In this document: positions 35,371-46,770 of the stretch, one piece after another | How positions within the stretch are numbered: position 1 is the stretch's first letter | How the letters are laid out: each line of letters opens with the position of its first letter | Assembly (NCBI GenBank): GCA_033961575.1 | Contig: CM066731.1 | Location: forward strand, 55,829,501 to 55,893,500 | Length of the DNA: 64,000 nucleotides | From: Aselliscus stoliczkanus | Taxonomy: Eukaryota; Chordata; Mammalia; Chiroptera; Hipposideridae | Reading direction: 5' to 3' | Notes under the pieces: model-generated | What the model saw: the letters and a program-made list of their open reading frames with translations, nothing else | The model's database searches: none | Told to the model about the DNA's origin: nothing | Made by a program: the position numbers and the translations under genes

Positions 35371-36289
35371 TTAAAATAGAGTAAAATCTCAATGGTAAGT
35401 GAATTGTAGCTGGCTTTTTTTCCTGCTAAATATATTTGATTAATAAACTATTCAATCATTAGGCCTAAATCAGTGGTCTTTAAAGTAAATTGAAATAAAT
35501 GTCTCATTCTTTTTAAAAATTGGAACATTGTGAAAAAACATTTTGGAAATAAGTTTTCAGCAAAGCCCTAAATGAGATGACATCGTAGCATGTCATCCCA
35601 TCAAGACATGAGTCACAGTGATTCTACACAGTACATGGAGGAACCATCAAAGTAACCGTTCTGGCTCTAAAGTCCTGTAATTCTCTGATGAGACATCACA
35701 GGGAAAGTTTCTATTAACAAATGCCCACATTGATTTGCTAGTAACCATTGGCTATCCAAATGCTCAGTAAGTAAAATCCATTGTGCTTTTGTGAGTTTTA
35801 AGTAACCCAGAAATTCAGTAGAGGCATATACACAAGTACACAAGATCTCTGGCAATTTGTTTTCAGTTTGATTCTGTGGATTCCAGTCTGTACCTAACCC
35901 AGGGCTGAAATGTTTATTAGACTTTGACAAGGAATTGTCAGGGTTTCTGAAAGTCAAATTTCAGTTGGGAACACATTCGTATACATTCTTATGTATGTCT
36001 AACAGAAATTTTGATAATAGGCATAATCACACATCCTAGAAACTGCTTGGACAACCTGGAGATATCTATTAAAATAAAAAAGGCACATACTCTTCAAATC
36101 AAAATCCTCACCTCTAGGAAATCTATCCCATAAAAATAAAAGCACCAATATTAAAACATATGCAAAGAAAGATATTTAGTGCAAAATTGTTTTTTGGGTA
36201 AAAAAAAAAGAGAAAAAAACAAAAACAAAGTAGAAAAACTATGGATCATCCATACTGGAATATTAAATACTTTTAAAAGTGTATATTAC
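35371..36289. other. Single-copy AT-rich DNA
   Basis: Nothing recognisable was seen. Confidence 0.4.
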
Positions 36290-36291
36290 GG

Positions 36292-36520
36292 TTTCTAGTT
36301 TGACTCCCGCAAGGGATGGTGGGCTATGCTCACCCACAACTAAAATTGAACACATGGCACCTTGAGCTGAGCAGCCGTGAGCTGCCAATGGGCGGCTAGA
36401 TGGTAACTGGACCTGGAGCTATGCTAGCTGCACCCTCCACAACTAAGATTGAAGAACAACGACTTGGCTATTCCCCTTCCCCAATTCCCCTTCCCCAATT
36501 CCCCAATAAAATCTTAAAAA
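36292..36520 (+). mobile_element. Ves-like SINE, 5'-truncated
   Basis: It begins inside the second tRNA-like segment (TTTGACTCCCGCAAGGGATGG) and continues through TGGGCTATGCTCACCC, ACTGGACCTGGAGC and CCCTCCACAACTAAGATTGAAG to a tail in which CCTTCCCCAATTCC is duplicated before AATAAAATC. Flanks TAAAAGTGTATATT and TAAAAAGTGTGTGTT suggest target duplication. Confidence 0.85.
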
Positions 36521-36529
36521 GTGTGTGTT

Positions 36530-36910
36530 GGAGCTATACCAGTTGACCAGAAAAATTTTCCATGATGTATTCTTAAATGAAAAGTAAGCTGCAGAGAACA
36601 CATTAAAAAAATAAATAAAAACCTAAAATAGCAAAATCACTCTTCACACATGTGTATACACATGCAGGCTTATTCTGATTATATGCTTTTGGAAAAGGTT
36701 TGAAAGGCCATGCATGGAACAGGTTGTTGATATGAGCATGGGTGTGTGCTGGAGGAGGGAGGTGGGAGGCAAGTAGGAGATAGAGGGTAAATAATCAAAT
36801 TAAAACAATGAAGCCACTTCCGTAAATAAAGAAGAGGTGGCTGAGAAGCAAGTCTGGTTGGGAGCTTTTCAGGTCATGGCTAGCTCTGCAGGTCACTTCT
36901 GAGCTTCTCC
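36530..36910. other. Single-copy DNA
   Basis: Nothing recognisable was seen. Confidence 0.4.
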
Positions 36911-36914
36911 ATAA

Positions 36915-37060
36915 GCTTGCTTTATAATTTTTGGGAAATCATTGAATTTCTCTGAGCCTCCATTTTCCATATCTGCCTAAAGTGAGGTAATAATTAAATG
37001 AGCATTAAATGAAATCATGTATTTGGAGCACGTGGCAGAGGAAACAATGACCGTAGACCC
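36915..37060 (+). mobile_element. MIR SINE relic
   Basis: TTTGGGAAATCATTGAATTTCTCTGAGCCTCCATTTTCC, then AAAGTGAGGTAATAATTAAATGAGCATT follow the MIR core order. The 5' head is not clear. Confidence 0.7.
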
Positions 37061-37544
37061 TCAACGTATTGTGATTCAGAAATCTATCACCCCACTCTTG
37101 TCCTAGGGTTTAGGGAGCTGGCTTCCTTGCTGACAGGGGTCTCTGGGGTCAGCCTGAAGTAGTCACTAAAAGACTCTCAAGTATACACAAACTGGGGTCT
37201 AAGACCTATCTGTCAGATCAGAGGAAAAAAAGCAGGGAGACAGGGAGAAAGGTAAGGAAGCGGTGGAATAGGGATGAAAGAGTGAATAACTTCATAGACA
37301 TTTTCTTGGAGATAAGAATAGAACACATGATGACAAATCCCTTAGTTCAGTACAGTGATAGAAAAGAAAGTCTCTAAATGTCCCAAAGCTGGGGCCTGAT
37401 GATCTCCCTGGCATCTCTTTTTTACTGTGTCCCAACCTGGCTCTGATCCATCAAAGGCCCACTCTTCCTTCAGCAGCAGCAGCTCATGAGGTCTATCTAC
37501 CGCTGAAACAGGGCCCCACTGGGACCCCCACAAAAGAGGCCCAT

Positions 37545-38035
37545 CTCTCCCTGCCTGGAGCTTAACAATTGATCAACTCCTTGTTAGGATTTGAGCTTGG
37601 AACGTCCCCTGTCACAGATCCTTCCTTTAGATAATTACCCTGAAACTTATGCCAGCTTGCTAGTCACTATTCCTCCCTCTTACCCCCCTTGCCAATTACA
37701 ATCTTTATGGCCTAGCATTCTTTCCAGGTCACTGCCATCACTGCTCCTGGGTTGATGACCACATTGGAGAGCTACATAGCCAAAGGGAAGGTTCCATGCA
37801 GACGTCTGGAATCATCACGTGGTCTTTAGAGGAATGCCCAGATTTTCCCTGAAATATCCCAGGCTGGTCTGAGAATGCAAAGGCAGTTTTTGGAGGTGTT
37901 AACCCACTGCCTTCTCAGACCACCGTTGCTCTGATAATAAATGCTTATTCTATAGCCCAACTCCTGTGTCAGGTCTATTAGTTGATCGGTACTGGCAGCA
38001 CCAGCCCGTGATTCGTTTGGCCTCTGGTTTCATCA
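37545..38035 (+). other. Possible solitary LTR
   Basis: This ~490-bp segment is richer in GC than its surroundings and has an AATAAA at about 37937, followed by a pyrimidine-rich R/U5-like stretch ending near GGCCTCTGGTTTCATC. No flanking duplication and no retroviral gene remains are visible, so this rests on composition and layout only. It could equally be single-copy DNA. Confidence 0.25.
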
Positions 38036-38039
38036 CTAC

Positions 38040-38588
38040 CACAAATGGTCCTGGTGGGCACAGGGTCAGAGGTTTCTGTGTCATCACAAAGGAAGCAGAC
38101 GGTATGTTTCATGGATATCTGGTCCACTTGTGAGGATCTGACTGACATTTTTTAATTAAACTGGCCCACTGGAGTTTAATTAAGGTGTTGTCTTCTTGAG
38201 GTGAAAATAAAAGAAAAATATAACCCTTTTATGGAACAAGTATATAGAATAAAAACCTTCTTTCAGCCCTATGATTTTTAAAAGAGCAAAAAATAAAAAA
38301 AACCACCATTGTTTCTCATATTCCCTAACCTTGTCATCTTTTAATCAGCAAAATTGTTGCAGAAGTGATTTAAAATGAACCATAGGCCATGCCCAAGCTA
38401 CATGTATCCAAGAAACTACAGAAACTGAATATACATCTTATGGGGCCAGAAAAATCCTTCATTTTAATGCAATTTGATAGAAAGCAGCTTAGAAAATATG
38501 TATTGACTAATCACCCTGCCATAACACAAGCTCCACCAAGTATTTTGAATCCCCGGGGAAACTCAAAAAAAAAAAAAGGAAAATAATC
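38040..38588. other. Single-copy DNA
   Basis: Nothing recognisable was seen. Confidence 0.4.
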
Positions 38589-38589
38589 A

Positions 38590-38840
38590 AAACAACTTCC
38601 TATTTTGGAAAGAGCACTGGAGTTGGAATCAGGAGAGCTGGCTTTGGTTTTAGCCCTTCTGTTTTCTGGCTCTGTGACCTTGAGTAAGTTACCTGACCTC
38701 TCTGAACATCGGCTGCCCAGTTTGTAAACAGGGTGTTCTACCTCATAGGGTGGTGGTGAAGTTAAATGGGATAATAAATTTGAAAGGCTGTGTGAATTCT
38801 GTGGTGCTGTACAAATGCAGGGAGCTATCATTATTATTTG
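38590..38840 (+). mobile_element. MIR SINE relic, well preserved
   Basis: It reads GGAAAGAGCACTGGAGTTGGAATC, TTCTGGCTCTGTGACCTTGAGTAAGTTACC, GACCTCTCTGAACATCGGCTGC, CTCATAGGGTGGTGGTGAAG and a terminal stretch AAAGGCTGTGTGAATTC ... GCTATCATTATTATT. That is the full MIR order. Confidence 0.88.
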
Positions 38841-38884
38841 AGAAACAGAGATTAAAGGAGTTAAAATTTTTCTTTTGGAAAGGC

Positions 38885-39235
38885 AGTATATGGGGATTAA
38901 AACACATGGGGCTTTAGAATCAGACAGATGTACACTTGTGTCTTGAGTGAGTCATTTACTTGAGTGAGTCATTTACTTACTAGCTGTGCTTTAATGTGAT
39001 AAATGGAATACAAGTACATAGCCAACCAACATTTGATTCAATGTGGCACATTCATTCATTTGCTCATTCAGCAATTTTTAGTACACTACTGAGCCTGGCA
39101 GGATCCTTGCCCACTCTAAAATGGGGGAAATAATACCCATGTTCTCTCCCCGAGGATAAAAAAGTTAATATGCTTTCAGTGCCCAGTAAGTTCCTGATAT
39201 ACAGTGGGTGTTCAATATTGCATGGTTTGTTTGTT
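38885..39235 (+). mobile_element. MIR SINE relic(s) with 18-bp tandem duplication
   Basis: GGGGCTTTAGAATCAGACAGATG, then TTGAGTGAGTCATTTACTTACTAGCTGTGC suggest a MIR head. A CTTGAGTGAGTCATTTA segment is repeated in tandem at about 38942-38977. A second part (about 39093-39232) with AAATGGGGGAAATAATACCCATG and TTCCTGATATACAGTGGGTGTTCAAT fits the MIR 3' half. Confidence 0.65.
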
Positions 39236-39619
39236 ACACAATTAAGAATAAAGCAACAAACAAGGATTCCTGATATAGCTGGTTTGATTTCTTCTTTAAT
39301 CTGAGAAACATATATTTCAAATATCCTTATTGTATTTTTACACTTTTTTTCATATTACTCTTACGTAACTTAGGGTCATCTGCATAGCAGACAATGTTGA
39401 ACTCCCTTCCGTTCCTTTTTACCATTCCTGCCTGTCCCTCACACTCTGAAAGTGTAATCTAGGACTTTTGATGGCCAGGCCTCCAGCTGTTCAGAGGACA
39501 ACTGTCAGGCTGCTGGGGCCACGTTGCTGCAGGTGCAGAACGTGGGAAGGGCCTGAGGGTCTATGACCTTTCTACACACCCTGTGACTGTCAACCAGTGA
39601 TTATGGGGGGAGAATATAA
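39236..39619. other. Single-copy DNA
   Basis: Nothing recognisable was seen. Confidence 0.4.
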
Positions 39620-39621
39620 TA

Positions 39622-39777
39622 CAGTAATACCTTGGTTTGCGAGCATAATTCGTTCCGGAAACAAACTACTTGCACTGAAAGATAGTGCTTGTTTACCACG
39701 TAAAAATGTATTAGAAATGCTTGCTCGTCTTGCGAAACACTCACAAACCATGTTACTCGCAATCCAAGGTTTTACTG
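39622..39777. mobile_element. 156-bp TA-flanked MITE, copy 2
   Basis: Ends CAGTAATACCTTGGTTTGCG and CGCAATCCAAGGTTTTACTG form an imperfect ~20-bp inverted repeat, with TA at 39620-39621 and 39778-39779. Same length and order as the copy at 29101-29256, with clear base differences. Confidence 0.88.
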
Positions 39778-39779
39778 TA

Positions 39780-40163
39780 CATATAATTCATACAAATGTA
39801 ATTCAAATTCCAGAGTTCTGCAGGCTTAGGTTGAAGTCCACCCTCTGTCAGATTCTACCTGAGTTTCCATCCTGCCTCTGCCTTCTTCCTCATCTTCCTC
39901 CCTTCCCTGCCTTGCTTTCCTGGTTCCCTTAGTTTCCCCCAGGCGCTTCTGCACAGGAATTCTACTTCAAGGACAATATGCTATTTCAAATTCCCATGTA
40001 ATTTATTTAATTAAAGCCTAAATGTCACACCTCTGATTTCTTTTAAACACTATGTGTGTAATAATATACCATTTTTCTTTCCTGACTAGGTTCCCTAATG
40101 ATATAATTCTGAGCATTCATTGCTTTCCTTAAATTATTTTTCCTTCACAAATGATTTTCTTAA
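39780..40163. other. Single-copy DNA upstream of the LINE-1
   Basis: Nothing recognisable. The last 12 bases before the LINE-1 (GATCTTTCCATG, 40164-40175) are its left target duplication. Confidence 0.45.
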
Positions 40164-40175
40164 GATCTTTCCATG

Positions 40176-40830
40176 AGGAGTTCCGGTAAGATGGCGGAAT
40201 AGACGGATGCTCTCCGAACTGCCTCCCAGGATCACATCAAAATTACAAATAATTTATGCAACATTTAACCTCGGGAGTCCCCTGAACATTAAATGAACAG
40301 AACCTCTATACGAAGGACCTAAAGAGGAGGCCACGTCAAGTCTGGTAGGAGGGGCGCCGACGAGAGAGGGCGAGCTCCGTGAGGGACGCCCCAGCTGTGT
40401 GGGGAGGCTTCTCCGGTTGGGGGAGAGACCCTCCGGCCCCACACCTGGCTCACTAGCCCAGAGTTGCTTTGCCAGGAAGAGGAACTCCACGATAGTGGGC
40501 AGTAGAAATTAGTGAGGACTCTCTTTGCTCAACTCAGTGAGGCTGGGGGCAGCTGGAGAACCAGTGGGGCCGGCGCACGGGTTCGCTCACCGGCGAGCAC
40601 TCACCCGGTTCTTGTCGGAGGGAGTAGCTGCATGAGCTGGGCCCAGAAGCCTGTCGGGAGGGACTGAACTGAGCACCTTTGGTGCAGAAGCTGGAGGTTT
40701 TGGGATTGTTGTTCCACTGGTGCAGAACTTGCACACGAGCGGTGTACAGGAGGCCACTATTTTTTCAGGGTTGGGCCCGCCCACGGAGGGTCAGAGCCGG
40801 GATCCCATTGGTCTGGTGAACTTGGCACAG
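40176..40830 (+). promoter_or_regulatory. LINE-1 5'UTR, presumed internal promoter
   Basis: AAGATGGCG at 40188-40196 resembles the YY1-binding site near the start of other mammalian LINE-1s, where it helps set the transcription start. The region is GC-rich compared with the flanks. Promoter function is inferred from family knowledge. The minus-strand LINE-1 at 57.5 kb has a mutated version of this motif. Confidence 0.6.
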
Positions 40831-41281
40831 GAGTGCGTGTGTGCGTGTGCATGCGGCCTTAGATTCCCACCCTCCAACCTGCTTATGTTGCGTTGCCAGG
40901 GAAACACCTGGCTGGTGCCCTCCGGCTACATCAGGCTGCTCACTGAGACACAGGAGTGCGCGAGCGGCCTTGGGTACCCACCCTCTGCCCTGCTTGTGCT
41001 GCGTTTCCAAAGAAACACCGGGCGGGTGCCCTCCGGCTGCATCAGATTGCTCACTGAAACGTGCCTGAGCCACCTTGGGTCCCCACCCTCTGCCCTGCTT
41101 GTGCTGCGTTTCCAAGGAAACGCCCGGTGGGTGCCCTCCGGCTCCATCAGGCTGCTCACTGAGATGCAGGAGTGCGTAAGCCGCCCTGGATCCCCACCCT
41201 CCACCCTGCTTCAGCTGCGTTGCCAGGGAAACCCAGGGCGGGTGATCTCCAGCTGCATCACTCTGTTCACTGAGACTCAGT
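40828..41281 (+). repeat. Tandem ~110-bp monomers in LINE-1 5'UTR
   Basis: Four units begin with CCCACCCTC at 40866, 40977, 41082 and 41193 (spacing 111, 105 and 111 bases). Each contains TTGCCAGGGAAAC or TTTCCAAGGAAAC, then GGGTGCCCTCCGGCT and CATCAGGCTGCTCACTGAGA. All spacings are multiples of three, so one plus-strand frame stays open across the array (40720-41283), reading PPSALLVLRF-type repeats. That frame starts at GTG; its first ATG is at 40885. Tandem 5'UTR monomers are known from rodent LINE-1s, where they carry promoter activity; a similar role here is inferred. Confidence 0.88.
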
Positions 41282-41530
41282 AGCAGACAACCTGCAACAA
41301 CCTGTGAAGATTTTTTTTTTTATTTTTTTTTGGGACTGAGCACGATTTCAGAGCACACAGCAGCTAATTGTGGAAAGCTCACTGCAACCCTGAGAAAGTG
41401 GTCTGCAGATTAAAGAGGACAGAGAGGCCCCCACCTCTTTTCGTTTTTTGTTTTTTTTTTCTTTTTTCTTTTCTCTTCTTTCTAGGTGATCTATCTAATA
41501 CATCAAAGCATTCACAGAACGACAGCCAGA

Positions 41531-42430
41531 ATGAAAAAACAAAGAAACATGTCCCAAGTAAAAGATAAGAAGAAAACTCTAGAAATGGAACTAAATGAAA
41601 CAGAGGGATCAAACCTTTCAGAGACAGAGTTTAGAACACTGATGATAAGAATGTTTAAGGATTTTAGCGAGGACATAAAGCAAGATAGGGAAACCATAAA
41701 AAACAACCTGTTAGAACTAAAGAATACAATAACTGAAATGAAGAACACACTCGAAGGAATCACCAGTAGAGTAGATGAAGCAGAGGAGCAGATCAGTGAA
41801 TTAGAAGACAAAATAGCAGAAATCACCCAGCTGGAACAACAAAAAGAAAAAAGAATAAAAAAGAATGAAAATAGTTTAAGAGACCTCTGGGACAACATGA
41901 AACGCAGCAATCTTCGCGTCATAGGAATACCAGAAGGAGAAGAGAAGAAGCAAGGGATTGAGAATCTTTTTAAAGAAATAATGACTGAAAACTTCCCTAC
42001 CATGGTGAAGGATATCGACATACACGCCCAGGATGTACAGAGAGTTCCTAACAGGCTGAATCCAAACAGGCCCACACCAAGACACATCATAGTAAAAATG
42101 GCAAAGATTACAGACAGAGACAGAATCCTAAAAGCAGCAAGAGAAAGACAGCAGGTTACATATAAAGGAACTCCTGTAAGACTAACAGCTGACTTTTCTT
42201 CAGAAACTCTGCAGGCCAGAAGGGACTGGCAAGAGATATTCAAAGTGACACAAAATAAAGGTCTACAACCAAGATTACTCTACCCAGCACGGCTATCACT
42301 TAAAATTGAAAGAGAGATAAAGAGCTTCTCAGAAAAGAATATGCTTAAGGAGTTCATTACCACCAAGCCAGCATTGCAGGAAATGTTAAAAGGGCTTTTT
42401 TTAAACAGAAGAAAGGGAAAAACAAGCTAA
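41531..42430 (+). CDS. LINE-1 ORF1 protein (intact frame)
   Basis: The frame encodes 299 residues from the ATG at 41531 to TAA at 42428. The frame is open further upstream but without an earlier ATG. ORF1p is a trimeric RNA-binding nucleic-acid chaperone that coats LINE-1 RNA in cytoplasmic particles. The sequence shows a basic N-terminus, a heptad-rich coiled coil (about residues 55-120, ending near 'SELEDKIAE'), the RRM-like core (about 125-225, with 'SLRDLWDNMK' and 'NLRVIGIPEGEE') and a C-terminal domain with 'PRHIIVKMAKITDRDRIL' and 'RLTADFSSETLQARRDW'. Length is slightly below the roughly 340 of human ORF1p. The ORF2 start follows 30 bases after the stop. This frame is unbroken, so it could still be translated if the element were transcribed. 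Confidence 0.92.
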   Translation: MKKQRNMSQVKDKKKTLEMELNETEGSNLSETEFRTLMIRMFKDFSEDIKQDRETIKNNLLELKNTITEMKNTLEGITSRVDEAEEQISELEDKIAEITQLEQQKEKRIKKNENSLRDLWDNMKRSNLRVIGIPEGEEKKQGIENLFKEIMTENFPTMVKDIDIHAQDVQRVPNRLNPNRPTPRHIIVKMAKITDRDRILKAARERQQVTYKGTPVRLTADFSSETLQARRDWQEIFKVTQNKGLQPRLLYPARLSLKIEREIKSFSEKNMLKEFITTKPALQEMLKGLFLNRRKGKTS

Positions 42431-42460
42431 CCCAGGAAGACAAGAAATACAAACAACAAA

Positions 42461-45400
42461 ATGGCAATAAATATACACCTATCAGTAATTACCTTAAATG
42501 TGAATGGGCTAAATGCTCCAATCAAAAGACACAGAGTGGCTGAGTGGATAAGAAAACAGGACCCATGCATATGCTGTCTACAAGAGACTCATCTCAGATC
42601 AAAAGACACACATAGACTGAAAGTAAAGGGATGGAATAAGATATTTCATGCAACTGGAAATGAGAAAAAAGCTGGAGTAACAATACTTATTTCGGACAAA
42701 ATAGACTTTAAAATGAAGACTACAATAAAAGACAAAGAAGGGCACTACATAATAATAAAGGGATCAATTCAACAAGAAGACATAATCCTAGTAAACATCT
42801 ATGCACCAAATATAGGAGCTCCTAAATATATACAACAGATTCTGACAGACATAAAGGCAGATATCAACAGTAACACTATCATAGTAGGGGACTTCAACAC
42901 CCCGTTGTCACCAATGGACAGATCCTCCAGACAGAAAATCAACATGGACATAGTGGCCTTAAATGACACTTTAGACCAGCTGGATTTAATTGATATTTTT
43001 AGAGCATTTCACCCCAATGCTACAGAATATACATTCTTCTCAAGTGCCCATGGAACATTCTCCAAGATAGACCACATGTTAGGCCACAAAACAAGTCTCA
43101 ACAAATTTAAGAAGACTGAAATCATATCAAGTGTCTTCTCTGACCACAATGCTATGAAACTAGAAATCAATTATAAGAAGAAATCTGGAAAGCTTACAAA
43201 TACATGGAAGCTAAATAACATGCTTCTAAATAGTGAGTGTGCCAAAAATGAGATCAAGGAGGAAATCAAAAGATACCTCGAGACAAATGAAAATGAAAAC
43301 ACCATGACCCAAAATCTCTGGGATACAGCAAAAGCAGTCCTAAGAGGGAAGTTCATAGCAGTGCAGGCCTACCTAAAGAAGGAAGAAAAATCTCAAATCA
43401 ACAGACTCTCTACACCTAAGGGAACTCGAAAAAAAAACAGCAAAACAAGCCTAACGGGAGCATAAGGAAGGAAATAATAAAGACCAGAGCAGAAATAAAT
43501 GAAATAGAAAACAAAAAAAACAATACAAAAGATCAATGAAAACCAAGAGTTGGTTTTTTGAAAAGATAAACAAAATCGACAAACCCTTAGCACGACTAAC
43601 CAAGAAAAAGAGAGGACCCAAATTAATAAAATCAGAAATGAAAGAGGAGAAGTGACAACAGACATCACAGAAATAAAGAAAATTTTAAGACAATACTATG
43701 AGCAACTACATGCTAACAAATTCGACAATCTGGAAGAAATGGATAAATTTCTAGAAGCATACAATCTACCAAGTCTGAACCAAAAAGAAACACAAAACAG
43801 AAACTCTGAACAGACTGATTAATGCCAAAGAAATTGAATCAGTAATCAACAATCTTCCAACCAGCAAAAGCCCTGGACCAGATGGCTACACAGGTGAATT
43901 TTAGAAAACATTCAAAAAAGAATTAGTACCTATTCTCCTCAAAGTATTCCAAAAAATACAGAAGGAGGGAAGGCTCCCAAACTCTTTCTATGAAGCCACT
44001 ATCACCCTGATTCCTAAGTCAGACAAAGATATTACAAAAAAGGAAAACTACAGGCCAATATCACTAATGAACATAGATGCAAAAATTCTCAACAAAATAC
44101 TAGCAAACCAAATTCAGCATCTCATTAAAAAGATCATACACCACGATCAAGTGGGATTCATTCCTGGTATGCAAGGCTGGTTCAATATCCGCAAATCAAT
44201 TAACGTAATACATCACATTAACAAAATGAAAAATAAAAATCATATGATCATATCAATAGATGCAGAAAAGGCATTTGACAAAATCCAGCAGCCATTTATG
44301 ATAAAGACTCTTAACAAAGTGGGAATAGTGGGATCATACCTCAGCATAATAAAGGCCATATATGATAAGCCCACAGCAAACATCGTTCTCAATGGGGAAA
44401 GGCTGAAAGCTTTCCCCTTAAGATGAGGAACAAGACAGGGCTGCCCGCTTTCACCACTTCTATTTAACATAGTTCTGGAAGTTCTAGCCACAGCAATCAG
44501 ACAAGAAAATGAAATAAAAGGCATCCAAATTGGAAAAGAGGAAGTAAAATTGTCATTATATGCAGATGACATGACACTATATATAGAGAATCCCAAAGAC
44601 TCCACCAAAAAACTGCTAGAACTGATACACGAATTCAGTAAGGTAGCAGGATAAAAAATTAATATTCAGAAATCAGTGTCATTTCTATACACCAATAATA
44701 AACTATCAGAAGAAGAAATCAGGAAATCAATTCCTTTTACAATTGCTTTAAAAACAATAAAATATCTAGGAATCTATTTAACTAAAGAACTAAAAGACCT
44801 GTACTCACAAAATTATGAGACACTGAAGAGAGAAATCAAAGAAGATACAAATAAATGGAAATACATACCGTGCTCATGGATAGGAAGAATTAATATAGTT
44901 AAAATGTCAATATTTCCTAAAGCCATATATAGATTCAATGCAATTCCAATCAAACTACCAAGGACATTTTTCTCTGAAATAGAACATAGAATCCTAAAAT
45001 TTATATGGAGTCACAAAAGACCCCGAATAGCTACAGCAATGTTGAGAAATAAGAACAAAGTGGGAGGCATCACACTACCTGACATCAAAACATACTACAA
45101 GGCTACAGTAATCAAAACAGTATGGTACTGGCATAAAAACAGACACATAGACCAATGGAATAGAATAGACAGCCCAGGAATAAACCCATCTATATACGGT
45201 CATTTAATCTATGACAATGGAAGCAAGAATTTACACTGGAGTAAAGATAGTCTATTTAATAAATGGTGCTGGGAAAATTCGACTGACATGTGCAAAAAAA
45301 TGAAAATAGACCATCTACTTACACCATATACAAGAACAAACTCAAAATGGATTAAAGACTTAAATGTAAGATGTGAAACTATAAAACTCCTAGAAGAAAA

Positions 45401-46255
45401 TATAGGGAATAAGTTTGCAGACATTACCCTGAGTAATATTTTTACCGATATATCCCCTCAGGCAAGGGAAATGAAAGAAAAAATGAACATATGAGATTAC
45501 ATCAAACTTAAAAGTTTTTTCACAGCAAAGGAAATCATCAATAAAACAAAAAGGCAGCCTACTGAACAGGAGAAGATATTTGCCAATGATATATCTGATA
45601 AGGGGTTGATATCCAAACTTTATAAAACTCTCATGCAATTCAACACCAAAAAAACAAATAACCCAATTAAAGAATGGGCAGAGGATATGAGGAGGCATTT
45701 CTCTAAAGAGGACATACAGATGGCCAACAGGCATATGAAAAAATGTTCAACCTCACTAATCATCAGAGAAATGCAAATAAAAACCACAATGAGATACCAC
45801 CTCACTCCAGTCAGAATGTCTATCATCAACAAACAACAAGTATTGGCGAGGGTGTGGAGAAAAAGGAACCCTGGTGCACTGTTGGTGGGACTGCAAATTG
45901 GTGCAGTCATTATGGAAATCAGTATGGCGGTATTTCAAAACACTGGAAATGGAACTGCCGTATGACCCAGCAATTCCACTCTTGGGAATCTACCCAGAGG
46001 AATCCAAGACGCTAATTCGAAAAAAATATGTGCACCCCTATGTTTATTGCAGCGCTATTTACAATAGCCAAGACTTGGAAACAACCGAAATGCCCATCGG
46101 TAGATGACTGGCTTAAGAAACTGTGGTACATTTATACAATGAAGTATTACTCCACTATAAAGAAGAATGAAATTGTGCCATTTGCAACAATATGGATGGA
46201 CCTAGAGACTATTATGTTGAGTGAAATAAGTCAGTCAAAGACAAATACCACATGA
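42461..46255 (+). pseudogene. LINE-1 ORF2 (endonuclease / reverse transcriptase), disrupted
   Basis: ORF2p nicks target DNA and reverse-transcribes LINE-1 RNA. The endonuclease domain is fully open from ATG 42461 to about 43430, with 'TLNVNGLNAP', 'QETHL', 'NIYAPN', 'GDFNTP' and 'SDHNAM', which supply the usual catalytic and metal-binding residues. In the A-rich stretch near 43430 the frame shifts. Downstream, in-frame stops occur at 43902 (TAG), 44424 (TGA, just before [13 protein letters not shown]), 44653 (TAA) and about 45492 (TGA). Further frameshifts occur near 45900 and 46030-46100. The reverse-transcriptase motif YADD (44559-44570) is preserved at the base level but cannot be reached in one frame. 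The C-terminus ends at TGA 46253. Total span matches the family's ~1,270 codons. Confidence 0.93.
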
Positions 46256-46769
46256 TCTCACTTATATGTGGAATTTGAGAAACTGAATGAATGAGCATAA
46301 GAAACAAAAACAGTTTCATAGATATAGAGGAAAAACAGGGTTGCTAGTTGGGAGAGGGGTGGTGATGAGGGAGAAGGGGAAAGGATTAGACAGCATAAAT
46401 AGGTAGCTACAGTATTGTCACAGGGATATGAAAGACAGTTCAGGGAATATAATGTTGTTAAAATTTTGTGGGGTGTCAGATGGTCACATGTTTTGTTAGG
46501 GAGACCACTTTATGAATGGAGTAGAGGCTTGATCACGGCACTGTATACCTGAAATTGATGTTGTATAATATTGTATGCCAACTGTAATTGAATATATAGA
46601 TAGTCACGGGATGTGGATTATATGGTGGAAGGGAGTCAAAGGAATTGTAATAGATAGTATGATATGGGGAGGAGGAGTGGGAGGGGAGAATTGGGGGAGG
46701 GGGGTTGTCACTTTGAGGGGTAAAAAGTATAACTATTGTACTTTGTTGTACACCTGAAGCTAATTAAAA
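46256..46769 (+). other. LINE-1 3'UTR
   Basis: It contains the segments seen in the other two LINE-1s: GGGTTGCTAGTTGGGAGAGG, GTCAGATGGTCACATG, TAGAGGCTTGATCACGGC and GTTGTACACCTGAAGC. The variant polyadenylation signal ATTAAA lies at 46762-46767. A G-rich tract, GGAGGAGTGGGAGGGGAGAATTGGGGGAGGGGGG (46671-46704), fits the purine-rich, quadruplex-prone 3'UTR tract known from mammalian LINE-1s. Confidence 0.85.
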
Positions 46770-46770
46770 G

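Noticed and set aside
39597..39932. 111-residue frame as a possible exon
   Set aside because: Its first half is the 156-bp MITE at 39622-39777.
40926..41204. Antisense open frame in the LINE-1 5'UTR as an ORF0-like gene
   Set aside because: The minus-strand frames here mirror the repeat array; the longest one starts at a non-ATG codon. Kept only as a remark in the 5'UTR finding.
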